Origin: Trichocoleus desertorum NBK24
GTDB lineage: Bacteria > Cyanobacteriota > Cyanobacteriia > FACHB-46
Reading direction: 5' to 3'
NCBI RefSeq assembly: GCF_030409055.1
Contig: NZ_CP116619.1
Coordinates: 1,645,628 to 1,709,627, forward strand
DNA: 64,000 nucleotides
The notes below the pieces were generated by a model. The model made no database searches. It saw only the letters and a list, made by a program, of their open reading frames with translations, and was not told where the DNA came from. Made by a program: the position numbers and the translations under genes. This document shows positions 7,441 through 16,723 of this stretch, in pieces. Within the stretch, counting starts at the first letter, position 1; every line of letters begins with the position of its first letter.

Positions 7441-10281
7441 TTAGGGAGCGGTTGCGGCTGGCGCACCTGCGGTCACTACCACTAAACGATCCGGTTGGAG
7501 CAATTCTTGGATAGCTTGGTTCACTTGTTCGACCGTTACCGCTTGAATCTTGTCGCTCACCTGTTGCAACTCTTCTCGCTTGAGACCATAAACCTCATTC
7601 ATCAAAATTTGTTCGACTAGGGTTTCGGGGTCAGCCAGTTCAACCGGATAGCCACTGGCTAGAGATTGCTTCGCGATCGCCACTTCAGAGGCACTCACTC
7701 CCTGCTCACGCATCTGCTTCAGCAAAGCCAACGTGCTAGCGATCGCCTGTTGGGAGTCTTCGGGCGCGGTTTGCATGGAGACCAAGAACGGCCCTGCCGA
7801 GGTGCCAGCTTGGAAGTAGCTATAAATGCCGTAGGTGAGTCCTTGGCGATCGCGAATTTCTGTTCCTAGACGGCTAGAGAGGGTACTCCCTCCCAAAATC
7901 TCGTTTAGCACTAAAGCTGGGTAATAGCGGGGGTCTTGGCGATCGATGCCCTGGTAGCCCAAGTAAGTAACGGATTGGGTTTTTCCGGGCAAAGGAGCCG
8001 CTAAATAAGTCAATTTTTCGGGAGCAGACACGGTTGGGAAATTGAGCTTCGGAGCTTGCCCAGCCGCTTGCCAAGTCCCTAGTTGTTGCTTGAGGAGCGA
8101 TCGCACCTGTGCGGGGTCAAAGTTACCAACTAAAGCCAAAACGGTTTTGTCCGGTCGATAATGCGTGCGATAAAACTGCACTACATCTTCACGGGTAACC
8201 TGCTTCAGGCTTTCCGGGGTGGGGAAACTGTGGAAAGGATGATTGGCTGGATAAATAGCTTGCTGAAACTGACGGCGGCCCAGGGAACGGGGATCATCTA
8301 ATTGCTCCTGCAAACCAATCAAACCTCGTTGCCGACTCAACTCCAGCTCATCGGCAGGGAAGGAAGCGTTTTGTAAGACATCGGCTAACGTTTGCACCAG
8401 CAAGGGCAAATCGGCTGCTAAACCATCACCATCAATCGTGACCCCTTCGCGATTGGTATCAAAGGATAAGTCAGCTCCTCGATCTTCTAGTGTTTCAGCC
8501 AGTGTTAAGGCGTCTTTGGTTTTGGTGCCGTTCATCACGTTTTCGGCAGTCAAGTCAGCCAGTCCCGCCTTCTCGATGGAGTCGTACTCGGAGCCAGCGC
8601 CAATGTGACCACTCAGCGTGATGGTTGGCGTACTGGTGTCTGGTAGCAACAGAATGCGTAAACCATTTTCCAGCGTGATTGCTTCTGGCAAGGCTTGGGT
8701 GTTTTCGGAGGTAGTTGTCTCTATACGGGGCAGATATTGTTCTAGCTCCGCCGGATCAACGGGTTCACCAGCACTAAAGTTTTCAGTTGTTTGGGTCGAT
8801 CCAACGCCTGTCCCTCCAGTACTTGCTTGCAGTTGAGTCGGTTCAAAAAAGCCAACGGTACGGCTAGTTGACTGGAAATAAGTTTTGGCGACCCGCTGCA
8901 CATCCGTTGTGGTGACTTGAGTGATCGCGGCTAACAAGCGATCGCTATAACGGTAATCTCCCGCCACACTTTGGTCATCGGCCAACTGCATCGCCTGACT
9001 CGTAACATCGCGGTTCTGCAACAATCGAGAAGCGCGTAATTGGTTTTTGGCCCGCTGGAGTTCTGCTTGGCTCACGGGTTTATCTCGGAGGTTAGCAAGC
9101 GATCGCTGCAACACTCGATCAATCTGGCTCAGCTTCTTGCCAGGGGCTGCGGTCACAGACAAGCTATACCAACCAGAGTCGAGTAAGTTGGCAGCATAGC
9201 CACCCGCTTCACTGGCTAAACCCGATTCCACCAAAGCTTGGTACAGCCGAGAACTACGGCCTCCAGTCAAGATGTAGTCCATGACCTGGAGCGCAGGCAC
9301 ATCTGGATGGCTCAGATCAGGCAAAGGATAGACTGCATGCAGTAGAGCTGCACTTCCCGGCTCTCGCAGCACAATCGGTGTCTGAGCTGTAGCGGCAGGT
9401 TTGGGCTTAGTTGGGGCGATCGCTGAAGCTACAGGTTTTGCGGTTCCCACCTGCTCCTCATTTGGAATTTGTCCAAAAGCTGATCTAACGGCTTGCAGGG
9501 TAGGTTCAGTTTCAAAATCTCCCACAATCACTAGCGTGGCGTTTGTAGGACTGTAGTATTTGCGGTAGTAGTCTCGTACTTGCTCAACCGTAAAAGTTTC
9601 CACATCAGCTTTCGTGCCACCTATGGGCAAACCATAAGACTGCTGGGGGAATGCCGCTTTCCGCACCGCTCGTTCTAAACGGTAACCTGGCTCATTTTCA
9701 TACCCTTGCAGCTCCGAGATCACGACTCGCTTTTCGCTCAGCAGTTGCTCAGGATTGATCAGTGCATTTTTCATGCGATCTGCTTCCAGAACTAGCAGGG
9801 CTGGCAGTTTGTCGCGTTCTACGGTGCCGTAATAGGCAGTTTGGTCATAAGCAGTAAACGCATTCGACTGGCTACCCAGCGCACTAAATAAGCGACCGAA
9901 TTGCACAGGCCGATTATTGGTGCCCTTAAACATCAGGTGCTCAAGCAGATGAGAAATTCCGCTCAAGCCTGCGGGTTCATCGTACGAGCCGACTCGGTAC
10001 CAAACCTGGACGCTCACCACCGGAGCTGTATGGAGTTCTTTGGTTAAAACCGTCAAACCATTATCTAGTACTGTTTTTCGTACTTCTTGAGTTAAGGAAG
10101 CAGTAGGCATGACGCTAGAAGACGGCTTCATATCAGGCTTAGTCTTAGAATTAAGAGTTGCAGAAACGGTGGAAAGTGCCAAAGTAGGGGCAGTTTCACT
10201 GGAAATCAATAAAACAGTAGTTAAGCAGAGGGCAAGCAAAACAGGCCCAGTCGCGCGACGCACAAAAGCTAGCAATGACAT
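7441..10281 (-). CDS. M16-family (insulinase-like) zinc peptidase, two tandem halves
   Basis: A 946-residue exported or membrane-tethered peptidase: a hydrophobic N-terminal segment (about residues 10-28), a short low-complexity linker, then two M16 halves. The first half carries the inverted zinc motif HLLEH (His111, Glu114, His115) and the downstream SEKRVVISELQGYENEP region that supplies the third ligand. In the second half the equivalent position reads AGLADLTAENVMNGT, so the zinc site is lost; it keeps the fold and probably closes the substrate chamber. This active-inactive pairing is known for single-chain M16 enzymes such as PqqL. It degrades unfolded peptides or processes an exported substrate; the substrate is unknown. 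Confidence 0.9.
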   Translation of the reverse strand: MSLLAFVRRATGPVLLALCLTTVLLISSETAPTLALSTVSATLNSKTKPDMKPSSSVMPTASLTQEVRKTVLDNGLTVLTKELHTAPVVSVQVWYRVGSYDEPAGLSGISHLLEHLMFKGTNNRPVQFGRLFSALGSQSNAFTAYDQTAYYGTVERDKLPALLVLEADRMKNALINPEQLLSEKRVVISELQGYENEPGYRLERAVRKAAFPQQSYGLPIGGTKADVETFTVEQVRDYYRKYYSPTNATLVIVGDFETEPTLQAVRSAFGQIPNEEQVGTAKPVASAIAPTKPKPAATAQTPIVLREPGSAALLHAVYPLPDLSHPDVPALQVMDYILTGGRSSRLYQALVESGLASEAGGYAANLLDSGWYSLSVTAAPGKKLSQIDRVLQRSLANLRDKPVSQAELQRAKNQLRASRLLQNRDVTSQAMQLADDQSVAGDYRYSDRLLAAITQVTTTDVQRVAKTYFQSTSRTVGFFEPTQLQASTGGTGVGSTQTTENFSAGEPVDPAELEQYLPRIETTTSENTQALPEAITLENGLRILLLPDTSTPTITLSGHIGAGSEYDSIEKAGLADLTAENVMNGTKTKDALTLAETLEDRGADLSFDTNREGVTIDGDGLAADLPLLVQTLADVLQNASFPADELELSRQRGLIGLQEQLDDPRSLGRRQFQQAIYPANHPFHSFPTPESLKQVTREDVVQFYRTHYRPDKTVLALVGNFDPAQVRSLLKQQLGTWQAAGQAPKLNFPTVSAPEKLTYLAAPLPGKTQSVTYLGYQGIDRQDPRYYPALVLNEILGGSTLSSRLGTEIRDRQGLTYGIYSYFQAGTSAGPFLVSMQTAPEDSQQAIASTLALLKQMREQGVSASEVAIAKQSLASGYPVELADPETLVEQILMNEVYGLKREELQQVSDKIQAVTVEQVNQAIQELLQPDRLVVVTAGAPAATAP

Positions 10282-10702
10282 GAGAAATCAGGATGCAATA
10301 ATTGCACTAATGAAAAATCGCCTTAACGTAAGAATTTAGACGAGTAGGGCTGCATGAGCCTGACATCTACTCTAGTTCACTTCCTTTACACTCAACTTGC
10401 GGCCCCTTTGTCCGAGCTAGAGCGATCGCACTTCCCCATCACTGTGTCCCATCCCTGTGCTTGTGCTTTTGGCTCAAATCAAGGTGAAGTCAGGCGATTG
10501 TGATTAACTTGACACAGAAACATAACATCGCTCGCAGCCTTTCATCCAAGGTCTTTCTTTAGAGAGATTTGTGGCAAAACAAAAGCAAATTTATCCTTAA
10601 AAAGCGAGAAATTAGCTCTCAGATGCCCCAGCGGGGCATTGCTTGTTTAAGCAAGCTAAAGCTTCAATTTTCTATGCCCCCCGTACGTAAAGGAAAGTCA
10701 GG
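10282..10702. other. Divergent intergenic region upstream of the metal ABC transporter
   Basis: About 420 bases without a supported gene. It must contain promoters for the M16 peptidase (minus) and the transporter operon (plus). Two adjacent hairpins at 10623-10654, listed separately, lie in the presumed transporter leader. I do not see a clear Zur- or Fur-like operator. Confidence 0.6.
10623..10654 (+). promoter_or_regulatory. Twin hairpins in the leader of the metal transporter operon
   Basis: ATGCCCC-AGC-GGGGCAT (10623-10639) is a perfect 7-bp stem. It is followed immediately by TTGCTT-GTTT-AAGCAA (10639-10654), a 6-bp stem. They lie 50-80 bases before the binding-protein start. They could be a post-transcriptional control element; they do not match a manganese (yybP-ykoY) riboswitch that I can recognise. 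Confidence 0.35.
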
Positions 10703-11773
10703 ATGAAACCCTTTGTCGTTCTGTCGCTTCTTAGTTTGCTACTGCTAGGCTGTAACGCAACTCAGAATTCAACTTCTCCTAGTTCAGCCCCCGCCAGTTC
10801 CCCCGCTCAATCCAGTCAGTCGAGCGATCGCCAAGCTCAAGGCAAGCCGATAGTTGCCACCACCGTTGCCCCTTTGACGAACATCGTCAGCAATATTGCA
10901 GGCGATCGCGCTGACGTGAAAGGCATTGTTCCGGAAGGCACCAACTCTCATACCTTTGAGCCTCGACCCTCCGATGGTGAACTCCTTAAGCAAGCCGATC
11001 TAATTATTGCTAACGGTTTGCAGCTAGAGGTTCCCACCTTAAAGTTAGCTGAAGCGGCTAAACCCAAAGAGACGAAAATCTACGAAGTGGGTACCAACAC
11101 GATCACGCAAGACCAGTGGATCTTTGATGCCAGCTTTCCCCAAGAGGGCGGCAAGCCCAATCCTCACCTCTGGGTTAACCCCAAATATGCAGCGGCCTAC
11201 GCTCGGCAGGCAGCAGAGCAGCTCACCGCATTAGATCCCGCTGGAGCTGAGTATTACGCTGCTAATCTTAAAAGCTATCTACAACGATTAGATCAACTTG
11301 ATCAAGTGACTCGAAAAGTGGTCGCCAGTATTCCACCCGAAAATCGCAAACTTCTTACCTACCACGACTCTTGGGCCTACTGGGCTCGCGAATATGACGT
11401 TGAGGTGATCGGTGCCATTCAACCCTCTGACTTCAACGAACCCTCTGCCCAAGATGTCGCGGGGCTGATCGATCAAATCCGGGAAAGCAAAGTCCCTGCT
11501 ATCTTTGGGTCGGAAGTATTTCCTAGCAAAGTGGAAGAACAGATTGCTCGCGAAGCCAATGTCAAAACCGACAATACGAGTGACGACGATTTACCCGGTG
11601 AAGGCTCTGCCAATGCGATGGAAAATAACAATCCTGAACATACTTACATCGGTATGATGGCCGAAAACCTCCGCATCTTGGCGAAGAATCTAGGCGGCGA
11701 TCCGAGCCTAGTAGATAGCTTAGAAACGGCCAACATCGTTGGGCCAACTGCCACCGCTCAAGCCAAGCCATAA
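10703..11773 (+). CDS. Metal ABC transporter substrate-binding lipoprotein (Mn/Zn type)
   Basis: Cluster A-I metal-binding protein capturing Mn2+ or Zn2+ in the periplasm. Seen: a lipoprotein signal (LLLLGCN, Cys17), a Ser/Gln-rich linker, a first metal-ligand His in NSHTFEPRPSD, a second His in NPHLWVNP, and a C-lobe ending in EHTYIGMMAENLRI. There is no His-rich loop of the kind found in most ZnuA proteins, which leans towards manganese (MntC-like). The third and fourth ligands are not obvious: the segment IFGSEVFPSKVEEQI may supply Glu and DNTSDDDLPGE an Asp. The gene heads a three-gene operon with the ATPase and permease. The start has AAAGGAAAG upstream. Confidence 0.85.
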   Translation: MKPFVVLSLLSLLLLGCNATQNSTSPSSAPASSPAQSSQSSDRQAQGKPIVATTVAPLTNIVSNIAGDRADVKGIVPEGTNSHTFEPRPSDGELLKQADLIIANGLQLEVPTLKLAEAAKPKETKIYEVGTNTITQDQWIFDASFPQEGGKPNPHLWVNPKYAAAYARQAAEQLTALDPAGAEYYAANLKSYLQRLDQLDQVTRKVVASIPPENRKLLTYHDSWAYWAREYDVEVIGAIQPSDFNEPSAQDVAGLIDQIRESKVPAIFGSEVFPSKVEEQIAREANVKTDNTSDDDLPGEGSANAMENNNPEHTYIGMMAENLRILAKNLGGDPSLVDSLETANIVGPTATAQAKP

Positions 11774-11783
11774 CGTAGAAAGC

Positions 11784-12620
11784 ATGCAACCTTTGCTGGA
11801 AGTCAAAAATCTTGCCTGTGGCTACCAAAGCCAAACCATTTTTTCAGATGTCAATTTCTCCTTGTACCCAGGCCAATTTTCTGGTTTGGTGGGGCCTTCG
11901 GGAAGCGGGAAAAGTACCCTACTCAAAACTATTGTGGGACTGCTGCCTCCTTGGGCTGGAGAAGTTTGGTATCGAGGACGCCGCCTAAAGCCAGGAACTT
12001 CCCCGGTTAAGGTGGGCTACGTTCCTCAAGTAGAGACGGTAGATTGGGGCTTTCCCGTCACCGCCGAAGAAGTGGTGATGATGGGGCGTTACCGACAGCA
12101 AAGGCTTTGGCCTTGGCCTTCCCCTTGCGATCGCACCAAGGCCAGAGAATTACTCAGCCGCGTTGGCATTGAACATGTAGCGCGTCAGCCCATTGGTGAA
12201 CTATCCGGTGGACAGCAGCAACGGGTGTTTCTCGCCCGAGCGCTCGTGGGTGATCCCGAAATCGTGTTACTCGATGAGCCAACCAGCAGTTCCGACTTGC
12301 ATGTCCAGCACGAACTCCTGCATCTGTTAGCTGAGTTAGGGCAGCAGGGCTTAGCCATCTTAATTTCTACTCATGATCTCAATTCTGTCGCTACTCATCT
12401 GCCTTGGGTGATCTGCTTCAACCACGGTCTCATCTGCCAAGGCCCACCCAAAGACGTTTTCACGCCCGAAAGCTTAGGAAAAACCTTCCGAGGTGAAATG
12501 GTAGTATTTCGGCAAAATGAGCGGATTTTGGTTGCGAGTGGAGCTACCTCCTTACTGCATGAAATGCAAGCCAACCTGCCACCCGCCCTCTACAAATCTC
12601 TACCTTCTAAATCTGTCTAA
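11784..12620 (+). CDS. Metal ABC transporter ATP-binding protein
   Basis: Cytoplasmic ATPase of the Mn/Zn importer. Walker A GPSGSGKST (about residues 37-45), signature LSGGQQQR, Walker B IVLLDEPT and H-loop STHD are all intact. The start is set at the ATG at 11784, ten bases after the upstream stop. A longer frame from 11739 would overlap the binding-protein gene by 35 bases and add 15 residues not typical for the family. Length 278 residues. The short C-terminal extension after GEMVVF is normal for MntA/ZnuC-like proteins. Confidence 0.92.
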   Translation: MQPLLEVKNLACGYQSQTIFSDVNFSLYPGQFSGLVGPSGSGKSTLLKTIVGLLPPWAGEVWYRGRRLKPGTSPVKVGYVPQVETVDWGFPVTAEEVVMMGRYRQQRLWPWPSPCDRTKARELLSRVGIEHVARQPIGELSGGQQQRVFLARALVGDPEIVLLDEPTSSSDLHVQHELLHLLAELGQQGLAILISTHDLNSVATHLPWVICFNHGLICQGPPKDVFTPESLGKTFRGEMVVFRQNERILVASGATSLLHEMQANLPPALYKSLPSKSV

Positions 12621-12647
12621 TTTCTTGCACCAACGTCTGGATTGACT

Positions 12648-13505
12648 ATGGAGTTCCTGCTCAAACCCTTTCAATACGAGTTCTTTAGTCGAGCCATGTG
12701 GGTCGGGATGATGGCAGGGTTGTTGTGCGGGGTGATGGGAGTCTACATCACCACCCGACGCATGAGTTACATCGCCCACGGTTTATCTCACGCTATCTTG
12801 GGAGGTGCTGTAATTAGCTATGTTCTAGGCTTCAACTTCTACATCGGCTCTGGAATTTGGGGGTTTGGCACTGCCCTACTGATTCAATACCTCACAGGCC
12901 GCAAAATTTACTCTGATGCTGCGATCGGCATCGTTACCACCGCTAGTTTCGCCTTGGGCGTTGCCATTATCAGCACCTATCGCAGCTTCACTCAAAGCTT
13001 TGAAGCAGCCCTATTTGGCAATGTTTTAGGCATTACACCCACAGATCTTTGGGTCGTGACAGGCGTAACTGTATTGCTGCTGAGCCTGGTCTTTATCTTC
13101 TACCGTCCCTTACTTTTTTGGTGTTTTGACCGGGAAGTAGCCAAGGTACATGGCGTGCCAGTTTTTGCAATGGATACGCTGTTTGCCCTGATGATGGCAA
13201 CGCTGTTAGTCGCCACCTTACAAGTGTTGGGCGTCACCCTGATCATTTCAGCCGTGGTAATTCCCGCTTCAATCGCTCGCCTCCTCAGCAATCGATTTGG
13301 CACCATGATGCTGCTTTCAGGCGGACTTGGAGCCGCGATCGCCTTTGTCGGCATCTACATCAGCTACTACTTCGACATCGCCTCTGGGGCCAGCGTTGTC
13401 CTGCTCTCCACCCTAGTTTTTAGTCTCGTTCTAGGGTGGACCCGTTTCCAACAGCGCCAAAAACGTTATTTACCCCCATCCCTGCATGCGGAGAAATTGC
13501 AGTAA
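12648..13505 (+). CDS. Metal ABC transporter permease (ABC-3 family)
   Basis: Inner-membrane channel of the same importer, 285 residues with eight or nine hydrophobic segments. Family signatures: MSYIAHGLSHAILGG near residue 45, GIVTTASFALGVAII, and VVIPASIARLLSNRF near residue 205. The ATG at 12648 is preferred over the TTG two codons upstream. It follows the ATPase gene by 27 bases, and the order binding protein-ATPase-permease matches cyanobacterial mntCAB. Confidence 0.92.
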   Translation: MEFLLKPFQYEFFSRAMWVGMMAGLLCGVMGVYITTRRMSYIAHGLSHAILGGAVISYVLGFNFYIGSGIWGFGTALLIQYLTGRKIYSDAAIGIVTTASFALGVAIISTYRSFTQSFEAALFGNVLGITPTDLWVVTGVTVLLLSLVFIFYRPLLFWCFDREVAKVHGVPVFAMDTLFALMMATLLVATLQVLGVTLIISAVVIPASIARLLSNRFGTMMLLSGGLGAAIAFVGIYISYYFDIASGASVVLLSTLVFSLVLGWTRFQQRQKRYLPPSLHAEKLQ

Positions 13506-13588
13506 GTAAGGCAATTCTAAAAACTAAGGACTAGACCGAAAGCCTTTCTTCGAGTTACTATTGGAGACTGTGAGTTTTTTAAAAACCT

Positions 13589-13951
13589 ATGAACGCGCAG
13601 GAAGTCATCCGCTCGATTGAAGCGGAGCAGTTAAAGGCAAATCTCCCTGAAATTTATGTTGGCGACACCGTTAGGGTAGGCGTCATCATTCAAGAGGGGG
13701 GCAAAGAACGGACTCAGCCTTATGAAGGCGTCGTGATTGCCAAGCGTAATGGTGGCATCAACGAAACGATTACAGTACGTCGCGTCTTCCAAGGCGTGGG
13801 TGTCGAGCGAGTGTTTTTAGTTCACTCTCCCCGCATCGAAAGCGTTAAGGTGGTTCGTCGAGGTAAAGTGCGTCGCGCTAAGCTATACTACTTACGCGAT
13901 CGCGTGGGTAAAGCAACTCGCATTAAGCAGCGCTTCGACCGCGCCCTCTAG
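13589..13951 (+). CDS. rplS: Large ribosomal subunit protein L19
   Basis: Bacterial L19, located at the 30S-50S interface. The sequence is fully typical: [65 protein letters not shown] and [16 protein letters not shown]. Length 120 residues is normal. It opens the ribosomal/secretion cluster and lies about 90 bases upstream of the tRNA-Trp gene. Confidence 0.98.
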   Translation: MNAQEVIRSIEAEQLKANLPEIYVGDTVRVGVIIQEGGKERTQPYEGVVIAKRNGGINETITVRRVFQGVGVERVFLVHSPRIESVKVVRRGKVRRAKLYYLRDRVGKATRIKQRFDRAL

Positions 13952-14043
13952 TGCAAGCTCAGCTTCCACAGCTCTAAGGTTGACGCAAAACAGCTTTAGA
14001 ATTACAATGCGAAAGCTGAGCGTTGAGCCTGAGCTCAACTTGG

Positions 14044-14116
14044 GCGCTCTTAGTTCAGTTGGTAGAACGCAGGTCTCCAAAACCTGATGTCGGGGGTTCG
14101 AGTCCTCCAGGGCGCG
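14044..14116 (+). tRNA. trnW: tRNA-Trp (CCA anticodon)
   Basis: A complete cloverleaf can be folded by hand. Acceptor GCGCTCT pairs with AGGGCGC, the D stem is GTTC/GAAC, the anticodon stem CAGGT/ACCTG holds loop CTCCAAA with anticodon CCA, and the T arm is GGGGG-TTCGAGT-CCTCC. G is the discriminator base and the 3' CCA is not encoded. Its position between rplS and secE is a conserved cyanobacterial arrangement. Confidence 0.96.
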
Positions 14117-14352
14117 CTGGATGATTACCATGACGGTTCTACTCGGAAGTGTCTCCAAGATTGGTGAACAGGTGCTGCAAGTACCTACTTTCGGGTAGAA
14201 TTGTTGTTTGGGCGATCCACCGAGCATTGTAATATGAGTTCCTACTTTTAGGTGAAGCAACAGTGCATACTTGCTTGCAGCTCTCTTGAGCAGGGTTGCC
14301 TAAATTTAGCGGGAAACCGCTCATAGCTGCACTGATAGGGGAATGAGCAATT

Positions 14353-14574
14353 GTGGCTAAAAAAGACGAAGTAGAAATACAAGAGAAAAGTTCAGGATTT
14401 GATGCAGTTGGCTTCTTCAAAGAATCCAAAGAAGAGCTAGATAAGGTCGTTTGGCCAAGTCGTCAACAGCTCGTCAGTGAATCCTTAGCAGTATTGCTGA
14501 TGGTAACCCTATCTGCAACCCTCATCTACTTGGTGGACAACTTCTTCAACTGGGTAGCTGGAAAGGTGTTTTGA
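14353..14574 (+). CDS. secE: Preprotein translocase subunit SecE
   Basis: Small essential subunit of the SecYEG channel. At 73 residues it has the single-span cyanobacterial form: an amphipathic segment GFFKESKEELDKVVWPSRQQL followed by one membrane helix (about residues 44-65). Translation starts at GTG. The stop overlaps the nusG start as TGATG, indicating translational coupling. Confidence 0.96.
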   Translation: MAKKDEVEIQEKSSGFDAVGFFKESKEELDKVVWPSRQQLVSESLAVLLMVTLSATLIYLVDNFFNWVAGKVF

Positions 14575-15221
14575 TGACTTCTGCATCAGATGAATCATAC
14601 AATGCCCTCCCACCGGAAGTGAGAGTGGAGAGCCATGAGGAGGAGTCTTTCGCTCCTAATACTTCTCATTGGTATGCCGTTCAAGTAGCTTCTGGTTGTG
14701 AAAAGCGGGTAAAAACTAACTTGGAGCAGCGAGTTCAAACGATGGATGTCGCTGAGCGAATCCTTCAAGTAGAAATTCCTCAAACTCCTGCTGTTAAGAT
14801 TCGGAAGGATGGCAGTCGGCAAAATTCGGAAGAGAAAGTCTTTCCAGGCTATGTGCTAATTCGCATGGTCATGGACGACGAGACTTGGCAAGTTGTCAAG
14901 AACACCCCGAATGTGATTAACTTTGTCGGCGCTGAGCAAAAGCGTCGCTATGGACGCGGGCGAGGCCACGTCAAGCCAATGCCGTTAGGTGCGGCAGAAG
15001 TAGAACGTATCTTCAAGCGCGCTCAAGAGCAGAAGCCAGTCATCAAAATTGATATGGCAACCGGAGATAAAATTCTGGTGCTCTCGGGTCCTTTCAAGGA
15101 TTTTGAAGGGGAAGTGATTGAAGTCAGTCCAGAGCGCAGCAAGCTCAAAGCCTTGCTTTCCATCTTTGGGCGAGACACTCCCGTAGAACTGGAGTTTAAT
15201 CAGGTTCAAAAACAGAGCTAG
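14574..15221 (+). CDS. nusG: Transcription termination/antitermination factor NusG
   Basis: NusG binds RNA polymerase and couples transcription to translation and Rho. NGN domain: HWYAVQVASGCEKRVKTNLEQR to VINFVGAEQ. KOW domain: GDKILVLSGPFKDFEGEVIEVSPERSKLKALLSIFGRDTPVELEF. An acidic N-terminal tail of about 30 residues precedes the NGN domain, as in other cyanobacteria. The ATG at 14574 overlaps the secE stop by one base; 215 residues. Confidence 0.97.
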   Translation: MTSASDESYNALPPEVRVESHEEESFAPNTSHWYAVQVASGCEKRVKTNLEQRVQTMDVAERILQVEIPQTPAVKIRKDGSRQNSEEKVFPGYVLIRMVMDDETWQVVKNTPNVINFVGAEQKRRYGRGRGHVKPMPLGAAEVERIFKRAQEQKPVIKIDMATGDKILVLSGPFKDFEGEVIEVSPERSKLKALLSIFGRDTPVELEFNQVQKQS

Positions 15222-15228
15222 AAGATAA

Positions 15229-15654
15229 ATGGCAAAGAAAGTAGTTACGGTCATTAAGTTGGCCATTAACGCAGGTAAGGCGAACCCTGCGCCTCCAATT
15301 GGCCCTGCGCTCGGTCAGCACGGCGTCAACATCATGATGTTCTGCAAGGAATACAATGCTAGAACTGCTGATCAAGTAGGTTTAGTCGTTCCTGTAGAAA
15401 TCTCTGTCTACGAAGATCGCAGTTTTACCTTCATCCTCAAGACACCTCCTGCCTCTGTACTAATTCGCAAAGCCGCAGGTGTAGAACGGGGTTCTGGTGA
15501 GCCCAACACCAAGAAAGTTGGATCAATTAGTCGGTCTCAACTGCAAGAAATTGCTCAGACCAAACTCCCTGATCTAAATGCCAACGATGTTGAAGCAGCC
15601 ATGAGAATCGTGGAAGGAACTGCACGCAACATGGGTATTACTGTCAAAGACTAA
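15229..15654 (+). CDS. rplK: Large ribosomal subunit protein L11
   Basis: L11 forms the GTPase-associated centre with 23S rRNA. Typical sequence: [37 protein letters not shown], and C-terminal [13 protein letters not shown]. 141 residues, seven bases after nusG, so the operon continues without a break. Confidence 0.98.
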   Translation: MAKKVVTVIKLAINAGKANPAPPIGPALGQHGVNIMMFCKEYNARTADQVGLVVPVEISVYEDRSFTFILKTPPASVLIRKAAGVERGSGEPNTKKVGSISRSQLQEIAQTKLPDLNANDVEAAMRIVEGTARNMGITVKD

Positions 15655-15719
15655 CCTCGAATATAAACAGTTATCACGGGGGAGAAGCAGCGCTTCGTTA
15701 ATGACCCCAGGAGAGGAAA

Positions 15720-16436
15720 ATGGCAAAGAAGGTATCGCGTCGGCTCGCAGAGCTGAATAAGAAAGTAGAAGAGAGAGCGTATGAGCCGATGGAAGCGCTC
15801 AACCTCTTGAAAGAGACAGCCACTGCTAAATTCACAGAATCAGCAGAAGCGCACATTCGTCTTGGTATTGACCCCAAATATACCGATCAGCAACTGAGAA
15901 CCACTGTGGCTCTCCCAAAAGGCACCGGACAAACTGTTCGAGTTGCAGTTATTGCTCGGGGTGAAAAAGTAGCTGAAGCCAACAACTCTGGCGCTAATAT
16001 CGCTGGATCTGAAGAGTTGATTGATGACATCCAAAAGGGCATGATGGACTTTGATGTCCTGATCGCAACACCTGATATGATGCCTCAAGTGGCAAAACTA
16101 GGTCGTTTGCTCGGACCTCGCGGTTTGATGCCTTCCCCAAAGGGTGGCACAGTGACATTTGATTTGGCCCAGGCTATTTCAGACTTCAAAGCTGGGAAAC
16201 TAGAATTCAGAGCCGACCGAACTGGTATCGTCCACGTTCTTTTTGGCAAGTCTGACTTCTCAGCAAACGATTTGCTAGTTAACTTGAAAGCCCTGCAAGA
16301 GACGATTGATCGGAACCGTCCTTCTGGTGCTAAAGGTCGTTACTGGCGATCGGTCTTTGTTTCTGCAACAATGGGACCTTCGATCGAAGTAGATGTGAAT
16401 GCGCTGCGCGACTTAAAGCTGACTGACGTAGCTTAA
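15720..16436 (+). CDS. rplA: Large ribosomal subunit protein L1
   Basis: L1 of the ribosomal stalk and, in many bacteria, repressor of its own operon. Signatures: [43 protein letters not shown] and [15 protein letters not shown]. 238 residues. The 65-base gap after rplK ends in an AGGAGAGG ribosome site; this spacer could hold the L1-binding autoregulatory site, but I did not fold it. Confidence 0.98.
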   Translation: MAKKVSRRLAELNKKVEERAYEPMEALNLLKETATAKFTESAEAHIRLGIDPKYTDQQLRTTVALPKGTGQTVRVAVIARGEKVAEANNSGANIAGSEELIDDIQKGMMDFDVLIATPDMMPQVAKLGRLLGPRGLMPSPKGGTVTFDLAQAISDFKAGKLEFRADRTGIVHVLFGKSDFSANDLLVNLKALQETIDRNRPSGAKGRYWRSVFVSATMGPSIEVDVNALRDLKLTDVA

Positions 16437-16723
16437 GCCTAGCACTGCATCTAAAGTACTTCCCGGAGTGGAGGAGCAACAAGTTTTACCCATAAAATCC
16501 CAATTGAATAAACAAAGCCAGAGACAGCAGGCGCAGATTGCTTAATCTCCTGCCGAGGTTTTAACCCTACTAGTAATTGGTCCCTCTAGTTTTGAAGGCC
16601 AATCCCTGTAGTGTTTAACCCGGCTCAATGTCCGGGTTTTTTTCTGGTTTGAGTTGGGCTTTGTTTAGGGATGGGTTTAGATTTGGCATTCTGCGTTTTT
16701 TCTTAAGGAGGTGAGTATCAAGT
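16437..16723 (+). promoter_or_regulatory. rplJL leader region (L10 leader)
   Basis: A 287-base untranslated spacer before rplJ. Long leaders at this place bind the L10(L12) complex and autoregulate rplJL in most bacteria. Here the leader contains a strong intrinsic terminator hairpin about 80 bases before the rplJ start (16617-16643). This suggests regulation by transcription attenuation, or separation of rplKA from rplJL. Confidence 0.6.
16617..16643 (+). terminator. Intrinsic terminator/attenuator in the rplJ leader
   Basis: AACCCGG at 16617-16623 pairs with CCGGGTT at 16632-16638 and runs into a T tract (TTTTTTT). The 7-bp GC-rich stem with an 8-base loop is a textbook intrinsic terminator. 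It sits inside the rplA-rplJ spacer on the coding strand. Confidence 0.85.

Noticed and set aside
14117-14352. Second tRNA or small gene between trnW and secE
   Set aside because: No cloverleaf can be drawn and the open frames there are short antisense shadows.
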